64,000 bases of DNA, taken from Atriophallophorus winterbourni. Its lineage: Eukaryota; Platyhelminthes; Trematoda; Plagiorchiida; Microphallidae. A model generated the notes under the pieces. That model ran no database searches. It had not been told where the DNA came from and saw only the letters and a list, made by a program, of their open reading frames with translations. The translations under genes were made by a program, and so were the position numbers. Location of the stretch: assembly GCA_013407085.1 (NCBI GenBank), contig JACCGJ010000195.1:102724-166723 (forward strand), read 5' to 3'. Of the stretch, positions 56,243 through 64,000 are shown piece by piece (position 1 is the stretch's first letter; each line of letters opens with the position of its first letter).

Positions 56243-56599
56243 GTGAGATCATTGTTCCGGAATTTCGAACTGTCTAATTGCTATACGCGGGTGTGCAATC
56301 GTGCACGACCTCTGTTGTGCAGCCAACACCCTGCTAAATTGATTTGACAACGGTAGTGAGCTAGAGAAAAAGTTCCATTTCTATTTTCATTCGCTTATCT
56401 ATCTAGGTGTTGGAAACCTGCGAGTATCTTAGCCACGTTTGACATATGCCCGTGCGGCACTTTGCATGGATCAGGCTTGTGAGTTCGTATATACATACAT
56501 AAGTGCCATGAGGGGATGACGTCAAAGACAAAACACCTTTGTTGTAACATCTTTTGCGTTGTCTGTACAAGTTTCAGGACACCTGATTCAAGATTAATC

Positions 56600-56935
56600 A
56601 CGTCGACCCCCCCACGGTTCGCATAGACTTATTGATTGCGTCCAGATCAATTTCTGAGGTCAAACTTTTCAACATTAATCACGTGCATACACGAATCTCA
56701 CAACACAAGAGACCGTCAATAGAGCAAAACCTTTTAGCACGCACACGATAAAGAACAACCCATGCACTTTGCATGTGCAAATCTCGTTATCCCTACACTG
56801 TCCTCGATATGTACCGACTGCGAATTTGGTCAGATTTACTAATCGATTTCGCGCTAAACGATTCACTTCCAGCACAAGCCACGTTTCGCCGAACTTGACA
56901 AGTCGCATATCGCCCTGCTGAAAATAACCATCAAG
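56600..56935 (+). repeat. Dispersed repeat family B copy in SK intron 3
   Basis: CTGAGGTCAAACTTTTCAAC, then CACGAATCTCACAACACAAG and CGAACTTGACAAGTCGCATA match 21210-21500 in order and orientation. Confidence 0.65.
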
Positions 56936-56936
56936 G

Positions 56937-57035
56937 CTCACTGATCCTAATCTTACTGTATCCACTTGATGACGGCAAACACCCATAAACCGGTAGTGGA
57001 GTGTAATTTCGGGGGATGTGAGCAACACATCACTT
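56937..57035 (-). repeat. Repeat family A copy in SK intron 3
   Basis: In reverse orientation: TTGATGACGGCAAACACCCA, TAAACCGGTAGTGGAGTGTA and GGGGGATGTGAGCAACACAT. It abuts the family B copy with no spacer. Confidence 0.8.
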
Positions 57036-59022
57036 TGTTCAACCATCAGCTTATGTTTTTAGAGATGCTGTCTCTCGAAAAGTTTTCTTGCAATTATATC
57101 GAAACTAGGAATTAATATTGTTCCGCGTTTGTCGTCGTCGTTCGTTCCAGCACTCTCTGCTCTTGTGTTATGCTGCAGGGTGGAATTCCGCTTATCATCC
57201 GGAAGGTCATGAGGTGCTCTTTGCTCCTCCAAAATTGTTCAGACGTGCGACACATGCGGACACGGTAACGGATACTGTACATGACTGCCGAATTCAGCAT
57301 CGTCGTATTGATTTTAAAAATGAATATTTAATTGTCTCTGTTTCTGATTTCGATCCAACAGTGGATGGCTATTTTGGTGCTAGGAAATTGATGTCTCTTG
57401 CAAATTATGGAAAGCGGAAATTATAAGCTTATCTTTGTGCTTATTAAAATGTATGGACCATTGTATGGACCAAAGCACTATTTATTGTACTTAAGAACAG
57501 GCAATCAACATGTAAATATTCTAAAGTTTACGAATTCCCAATCCAAGTGACAATGCACCGTGCATGACTTTGGGGAATACTGTGAAATGTCGATTTATAA
57601 AATACTCCCATTTGTTTGCTGGGGAAATTGATTCGCTATTCTTATTCCCATACACATACCACGGCGCCCCTGGAAGTCTATCTGAAGGTGTCGTACTTCA
57701 AGCACATCAATTACACTTTTGGGTTAAAAATAGTTTAGTGCACGTAGCTATTCAACCAGACATGGTGCATTGTGGTGCATGCAACTTGCCCGTGCCGTGC
57801 AAGTGGCTGTCAGTTGTCACGAGGCATGTAAAATCGAACTGTCAAGTAAACTGAGAAACGACGGAATGTAGGTCTCTGAATCAACTGGCCATGTGGAATT
57901 ATAGACAATTCACGAGATGGCTAAGAATGGTGCTAAATAGAAAAAGTGTTTGAGTGTGCGCTCGTAAATTTTTTCTGGTGAATATACGTAAATGTTGATG
58001 TAACTACGCGATACATATTCCATTGTTAATGAACTCTAGGCAGACAATATCGGTAGCATAAATTGAACCCTAAATTTTAGACTACGTGTATCCACTGCTT
58101 GAATGCTTGCTATACACTGGTAGAATTCTAATCGCTGGACGGTTAACTGTGCAAGAAGGGTTGTGAAGTGTGCTTGATGGCAAACAAATTGAATCGCAGT
58201 ATTTATTCATTCATTCACTTATTCCATTATGAGAAAAATCAGGAGCTAGCTTACGTTTAACTCCCTTTTTTGATTGATTCCAGTGATGCAAGTTGATGCA
58301 AGTGTTCAGTTAAGCTTCACTGAAAGACCCAGTGTTCAGTTTTAAAGTATTATAAAACTTATAGTAATCCACAATATCGATTGATTACTTCAAATAAAAT
58401 AAGGATTTCCCTTGATTTCGCATTGATTTTAACATGGTTAACCTGATGCTTTGTAATCAGCTTACGGATAGGATATCTGATTGGTAACAACAACAACAGG
58501 GAAAACCAGTTGTATGTTTCCGCCCTGCTTTCCGAACTTATTTTACGACTAATTTGTAGAACTTGACAACTAAAATCTAGACACCACTCTGTCATTTGAT
58601 TATTGCGATCTATTTCAAACAGTCGCTCGTTCTGCATAGTTTAGCTTAGTCTTCATGAGAAACTGAATTTCGGTATGCAATTGAAGATTAATCTTCGAGT
58701 TTGCAACGTATGTTTAATAATAAATCGCAGCTGCATTCCAAAATGTCTGATTTAAGGATTCAAAGATTTATAGTTAAAATGTTATTACTTTCAAACACCA
58801 CAGGATTACAGTCTGAATGAAAATGTGAAAAATATAATCGTATAAAAGAGTAGAGTTGTTTTTAATTTGAGCTTATACATTCCAACTATTTGTTAAGCCA
58901 ATCAAATTTTAACTGCTTAGCGTCCACATTTTCCGATCAATCTCCGATTATATTCTAGTATTTCTTTCATTAAATATCAAATTCACTTTCAATGCCGTAA
59001 CGTTTTCCTAACGTTTCATTAG

Positions 59023-59558
59023 CTGTTTTCTGTAAACAACTGCATCGAAGACTGGCGAATCGCTACAAATTATCGAAGACTCGGAATGGTCATGCTGGAA
59101 GTCCTTCTGTGTCTTGTACACCCACCTCCGATTATTTCAAATTTCCAATGGTCCCTATCCAATTTCGCTATTCGTGCACATACAAGGACCGTGAACTCAG
59201 AGGAAAACCCACCAAACATGATCCGGCCTGTACATACATATTCACCCGCGACAACTGTCGAATTCAGCTCAATTTCCTTCGACGCGTTGACTGAACCGAA
59301 ATCGGAGTTTGTCTCACTCGAACTAACTCTAGCCATTCCAATGTTCCTGCGATTGTACATGATTTTTCGAGTTCTCCTTCTACATTCAACCTTTTTCACC
59401 GATGCCGGGTCCCGAAGCATCGGCGCGCTGAACAGGGTCAAAATCAACGTTCGTTTCGTGTTGAAAACCCTCGCCACCGCGCAACCAGGAACCATGTTGC
59501 TCATTTTCATTCTTCTCATGTGGGTCATTACAAGTTGGATTATGCGCGTTTGTGAAAG
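59023..59558 (+). CDS. SK: SK channel exon 4: S3, expanded S3-S4 loop, S4 and S5
   Basis: Acceptor TTTCATTAG ends at 59022. The exon starts in phase 0 with LFSVNNCIEDWRIATNYRR and S3 (MVMLEVLLCLVHPPP). An extracellular loop of about 66 residues follows, against about 28 in vertebrate SK channels counted between the same motifs. S4 (IPMFLRLYMIFRVLLLHS), the S4-S5 linker (FTDAGSRSIGALN) and S5 (GTMLLIFILLMWVITSWIM) follow, ending RVCER with donor AG|GTTAGT (phase 2). As in the family, S4 has few positive charges, fitting calcium rather than voltage gating. The loop contributes to apamin binding in vertebrate SK channels, so toxin sensitivity may differ (inference). Confidence 0.97.
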
Positions 59559-60344
59559 GTTAGTGGAAATAAAAAGGACCTTGTGGTGAACATATGGTCA
59601 AAATGAAACGAACGAATGCAAATGCGGTAGATAAACAGAATGATAAATTTCATATTTACTGTCTCATTGGCGGTGGTAAACAAAGTTTCACTTTAATGCC
59701 CAATTTGCATTGAGTACATAAAAGTAAAGTTAAAGAAAGCTCATTATAAAAGTAATGTTAAGACTTGACATTATTTGGGTCTAATTGATTTGCGTAGATA
59801 AATGTGTTATGTGCTAATTTTTTATTGAAAGAGTGCGTGTATGTGAGCAACGTTATATGCTGAAACAATATTTCATAAAAGAATAGTTCGTAGACAGATT
59901 GAATGATTTCTCACGTCTAATCCAATCTGACATTGTTTCGTACTCTCTTCAGAATTCAGCAACAATTGTTCCTTTTGGTTAAAAATATCAGTAGGCAAGC
60001 AGTCAATCGAAAATTTCATGTGCGTAATAGGACCGAAACGAACTTCTCTGTGATCTAGTACCAGTCCGTTATGACTGGCAACCGGATACATAATGTATCA
60101 ATTTGCCCAAATAATGACACTTGAGGCCTTTATTCACGAAGGGAGAGCAATAATGTTGCAGTGCAATCTCAGCGGTAATTTGCACCGATTTGAGATACGC
60201 ACCAAAAAGATAATATCTAACGTGCCTTGTGTGTGCAATCTAATTTACGCCATATGGATCGATAGTCATTTTATGATTACAGCAAATTACATATCTGTCC
60301 ATTTCTTTTGATGCTGACACTATCTCACACATCCAACTCAGTTT

Positions 60345-60470
60345 TTGTCAATATTCGGTCGATGTCGACCATGGATCTACATCAGAAGCACGCGATAATC
60401 TCATAATCCTTAGCGTTCCACATGATAAACATTTCGGTTCAAGAGGAAACATCATTTCTGCAGCGGTAGA
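60345..60470 (-). mobile_element. Decayed RTE LINE 3' terminal scrap in SK intron 4
   Basis: TTCGGTCGATGTCGACCATG, then GTTCCACAT and GAGGAAACATCATTTCTGCA align to 53742-53860 (TTCGGTCGATGTCGATCATG, GTTCGACAT, GAGGAACAATCTCTCCTGTA) in the same orientation. It is the third copy of this 3' end in the window. Confidence 0.65.
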
Positions 60471-62049
60471 CAGTATGCAGTCTGTCTGTGTGATCTAAGT
60501 TTAGCAGCTGGGAGAAGTATCCACTCTTCCCTACTATATCTTCTCTGCGATGATGCTAAAATTAATTTAAATCCATAGTAAATCTACAAAAAATGGCAAT
60601 GTCAATTTAGCTCATCAGTGGGTTCAACTTTCAAATTCCTTTACAATTACATCGAAGCTCCTCTGAATTTCGCCTAACTGGGTGCTAATGATGACTACAA
60701 ATAGTATGAAACCAATATTAACGCGATTAAAGTTATGAGAGCTAAATTGCCTGTCAGTTCAACAGAGTTCGTTACACGGCTTCAGTAAACGCTTTGGATT
60801 TATCTCTAAACACTGAATGTAATGTATAAAGTTTGCTAGCTATTACATGTAGAACATTTTGAATCAAGGCTAATATTGAAATTTATGAGAGACTAGATTT
60901 GATGATGAAAAGAATGGCTTGCATCAAAAAGGCACAAGCTGAATTAACATGTTACAGAACACAGATTTGAAATTCTAAACATTGTCAAGGTGTATGCGCG
61001 GTGCGGTTTTGTATTCTGGATTGTATTGTATGAAGATGATGATATTCGTTTCCAAATTAATAAATAATGTCCATATCCAAAACGAGATATTGTTAAAACT
61101 TACTTCAATCAATTCTACCATGATTGTCCTAAAATTAGCTAAAACTAACCGTGAAGCGGTGTTGCTGTTTCAAGTATTGCTACTTTCAATATGAATTCTC
61201 ACCACACACTTTATAACCGAGATCGTTAGCAAGAGATAAAACCCCAAGTATTCAAAAAGTAGAACGAAAATTGATACCGCACATAGCTGAATTTATAACC
61301 ACACTTAAGTGAAACGAGTGCACTCGGCTGAAACGTTTCAACATCAAAAGCCGAACACTTATACGCATGGTTCGTTACCCCCATTTTCTGTTGAATACTG
61401 CAGCAGGTTTCGTGTTGTTAGCACTCGGTGGGTAGAAAAATCAAGACCTTCTTGCGTGACTTTGGAAGTAGTTGAAATTCGAACATACAAATATGGTGAA
61501 AGATATCTTTTTCGGTATTTAATTTCAAGTTTTAAACTCCAACTTAAACTGGTTCACATTAGTACAGGTAAAAATGTCATGATGTGTTTGTCCTTGGGTA
61601 AATTCACTGAAGAATATACATAGCTATACAGATGTTTGACAACTTTGCAACTTTGTTGCTCTGTCTGTCGCGCTGCATATATGCCCCACTGTGTCTATAC
61701 GATGTACAGCGTGTGAGCAAAATGATGTTGTTCTTGCTTACGACTTGGTGATTCTGCATTTTTCTACAGACATTTTACTACGAAGGGCATCAAATAAATT
61801 CATCCACATGTTACTCATTTTTTCTCCCATGACTAAATGACCAATGTTTTAAGAAGCTTCAATTAAATCAAATTATTTACAAAACAGGTCATCCGAACTT
61901 ATCTCAAACTCAAACAGTTGTGTATTCCTTGTTAAAAGGCATCTCACGAAACTCAATTACTGTCCTCATTTTGCTAAGACGCCCAGCCGTTGTGATACGG
62001 TAGGTGCGGAAATGTGAACAAAATTATACAAAAGTGGACTACCAAGTTT

Positions 62050-62170
62050 CGGTTTAGAAATTAGTGGAAAATATTCGTATCTCAGGATGTGGACTGGTGG
62101 TTCACTTGTGTTCGCCCGCGCGAGCTTGGCGTATTGTTGGTGGACGTTACGTCATCAAGCCTGATGACAT
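62050..62170 (-). mobile_element. Penelope-like element terminal scrap in SK intron 4
   Basis: TCTCAGGATGTGGACTGGTG, then GTGTTCGC, GGACGTTACGTCATCAAGCC and TGATGACAT match 16225-16312 and the reverse complement of 17500-17560. Only the terminal repeat is present. Confidence 0.7.
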
Positions 62171-62262
62171 TATCAGCAAAACTTCTTTCGGTTCCTATTT
62201 TACCGTTGTATCGATCGATAAAATATACTCATTTATCTAATAAATCACTACTTTCAAATCAG

Positions 62263-62398
62263 GCAACAAAATCCAGAATATGAGAAAATGCTCAACACAA
62301 TGTGGCTTATTGCAGTGACATTCCTAAGTATTGGTTACGGTGATATGGTCCCGAACACACATTGTGGACGCTCCATCTCGGTGATCGCTGGAGTAATG
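62263..62398 (+). CDS. SK: SK channel exon 5: pore helix and selectivity filter
   Basis: Acceptor AAATCAG ends at 62262. The first base completes the Arg codon from exon 4, and the exon ends at donor GTGAGT in phase 0. It encodes [20 protein letters not shown], then [17 protein letters not shown] and [12 protein letters not shown] is the potassium selectivity filter, and [11 protein letters not shown] is the SK-family form. S6, the calmodulin-binding domain and the coiled coil are not found in the last 1.6 kb, so the gene runs past the right edge. Total visible coding sequence is about 961 codons. Confidence 0.97.
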
Positions 62399-63540
62399 GT
62401 GAGTGCGTGGTGGCGTTGGTTGCTTGTGAAAGCTCAGTAAAACAAGTGAAATTTTAGTTTCTATGACCATTGAAAGGTTTCTTTCGATTTAATCATCAAC
62501 ACAACATGATTGGGTTGAAACTTAACTTCTCCCTTTCATATTTTATTACCGGTATTCATTTTAACCCGAAACGAACGACAAGGTGAAATATAAGTAATCA
62601 TCACTTTTTACATTATATATATATATATATATATCTCTATATATATATTCTTATAGGAAAATCCCATGGTTTTCTACAGCTACAAGCTGTTTTATACCAC
62701 AAATTCTTGAATGTTGAATGTTGAATAATCATCTACATAATCATAATTATCATCATCGTATGAGCATAGGTCTAGAGCTCATTAAGAATTCAGAATTGCA
62801 AACACATCATTCGGTGCAAAATTTAACTGAAAGGTTAATGCTTTCTTGCTCATCTCGTTTATTTTCAACCAGAAAATTAAAAAATTCTACCTAATATGGG
62901 TCATTTAAAAATATGCGCAAACGGAAAGGAGGCCACAAAAGCCGCTCATTTCAGAAAATGTCGTCAATGGTTTCATTTTATCCCCATAAATAACTAGAAA
63001 ATCAATGAAATTTCAATTTGATCATTCAATGAAATTTGTATTTGTTCATGTTAATCTATAAATTGAACATGTTTCGCCGGTTCTACCTATTTTCCGATGA
63101 GAAACATTTACTGTCAAGTTCATGTGTGCATCTTATCCGAGTTGTAGTCATATACAATCAACGAAGCATTCATAAGGGATTGTTCTCCCGCTGCTATAAT
63201 TTAAAACCTGAAGCAGCATTAATGACAGATTTACTTACAAGTTCTCTATACCGAAAACCCTGTGAAGTTCTAGACGAAAAAGAATGAAAGTGATAAGGTA
63301 TATCAATGGTTTATTACAAAATATTACAAATTTCATGTTAAAATCATTTTTAATATAGAAACGGTACATAATTATGACAACAACAAAATGTAACGCGCAC
63401 AATTTCAACAATTCAAGATTCAAGAATTTATGGTTACAAAAAGCACATAGCTTCACAATTACCATATCATAGTAAATATGCGTTCAATAAGAGGTATAAA
63501 AAATCAATTATACTATGTCAAGTAATATGCTTACCCTGAG
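62399..63540 (+). other. SK intron 5 (continues), with an (AT)n tract
   Basis: Contains an (AT)n run at about 62613-62650. The frame 63036-63287 has no recognisable domain. No S6 exon was found. Confidence 0.6.
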
Positions 63541-63965
63541 TCAAAACACGGGCATCGTCAAATCGTTATGTAACAAATAATTGTCCAAGGTTCGAGTGAA
63601 TGTTTGGATACAGGGAGAGGTGATAATTGCTTCGGTAAGGGCATTCCACAGGAAACAGACACATACCGAATAGAAATTTCGGCGACAATTAGTACGGGAA
63701 TGGGGAATTTGTAGTGCCGCTGAGTGGCTACGTGTAATTCCTGATTCACGGTATTTAAACAAATGTTTGAGTGGATGATCTGAAGTATTCAATATCTTGT
63801 AAGTAATTATAACGTCACTTCGAAGTCTACGTTGAAGGGGAGTGGGGAGCTTTAGCTTTTTCAACCTTTCCTCGTATGTAAGGTCTCGAAAACCACGCAC
63901 GAGTTTAGTTGCACGTGATATATCCTGTCAAGCAAGAATATATCTTTTTTCATCCACGGAGTCCA
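63541..63965 (-). mobile_element. LINE 3' fragment in the last visible SK intron
   Basis: On the minus strand the frame encodes RGFRDLTYEERLKKLKLPT, PLQRRLRSDVIITYKIL and FYSVCVCFLWNALTEAI, then FTRTLDNYLL and a stop at 63541. This is the C-terminal pattern of CR1/Jockey ORF2 (Y-x-x-RL-x-x-L-x-L, RR-x-R-x-D-x-I, WNAL). It is 5'-truncated and antisense to the SK gene, and differs from the family at 42333. Confidence 0.85.
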
Positions 63966-64000
63966 TGCTTGCGATGAATGTTCCATTGTGGGAATTAAGT

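Larger units (their letters stand above)
56243..59022 (+). other. SK intron 3, with family B and A repeats
   Basis: Contains a family B copy (56600-56935) directly abutting a minus-strand family A copy (56937-57035). Frames such as 57118-57426 and 57564-57854 were inspected and show no recognisable domain. The intron ends at TTTCATTAG. Confidence 0.7.
59559..62262 (+). other. SK intron 4, with RTE and Penelope-related scraps
   Basis: Contains an RTE 3' scrap (60345-60470) and a Penelope-terminal scrap (62050-62170). Frames such as 61309-61623 show no recognisable domain. It ends TTCAAATCAG. Confidence 0.7.

Noticed and set aside
57118..57854. Frames of 102 and 96 codons in SK intron 3
   Set aside because: No recognisable domain, no splice support, and they fall between exons of a confidently assigned gene.
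61309..61623. A 104-codon frame in SK intron 4
   Set aside because: No similarity to SK channels and no flanking splice sites in phase.

Overview
The window is 64 kb of AT-rich eukaryotic nuclear DNA with large GT-AG introns, dense retrotransposon debris and one 1,000-N assembly gap (46824-47823). The mix of elements is the kind found in flatworm genomes, most plausibly a digenean trematode: CR1/Jockey-type LINEs, an RTE-type LINE, a Penelope-like element with a GIY-YIG endonuclease, Ty3/Gypsy elements resembling the CsRn1 type, and a Pao/BEL scrap. The species assignment is inference; no ribosomal or mitochondrial marker is present.

Two host genes can be reconstructed, both on the + strand. 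Gene 1 (20002-33751) has eight exons whose splice phases all agree. They give a predicted protein of about 503 residues: signal peptide, a novel Cys-containing N-terminal region, several EGF-like modules, one thrombospondin type 1 (TSP1) repeat, one transmembrane helix split across the last intron, and a very short cytoplasmic tail. I do not recognise its orthologue. Gene 2 (51117-62398 and beyond the right-hand edge) is a small-conductance calcium-activated potassium channel (SK/KCNN family). Five exons are visible, covering a cytoplasmic N-terminus of about 665 residues, S1 to S5 and the GYGD selectivity filter. S6 and the calmodulin-binding domain lie outside the window. Its S3-S4 extracellular loop is much longer than in vertebrate SK channels.

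The left 20 kb is almost entirely repeats: a CR1/Jockey LINE fragment (790-2309, -), a histone H3 pseudogene (5035-5292, -), a decayed Gypsy pol (5785-7677, +) facing a younger Gypsy 3' half with its LTR (7747-9866, -), a LINE 3' end (10190-10708), and a complete gag-only LTR element with target-site duplications (10820-12506). Further right come another LINE (13470-14410, -) and a relic of the gag-only family split by a Penelope-like element (15865-18171).

Between the two genes lie an RTE LINE ending in an (AAC)n tract (34400-36325), a Pao/BEL gag-protease scrap (39327-39770, -), a nearly full-length CR1-type LINE (42333-46285), and the gap. The introns of both genes carry copies of several short dispersed repeat families, called A, B, C, D and E here. 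They include a 415-bp foldback and a perfect 53-bp-arm palindrome flanked by a 15-bp direct repeat. The two host genes have no evident functional link. The repeats share families with each other rather than with the genes.
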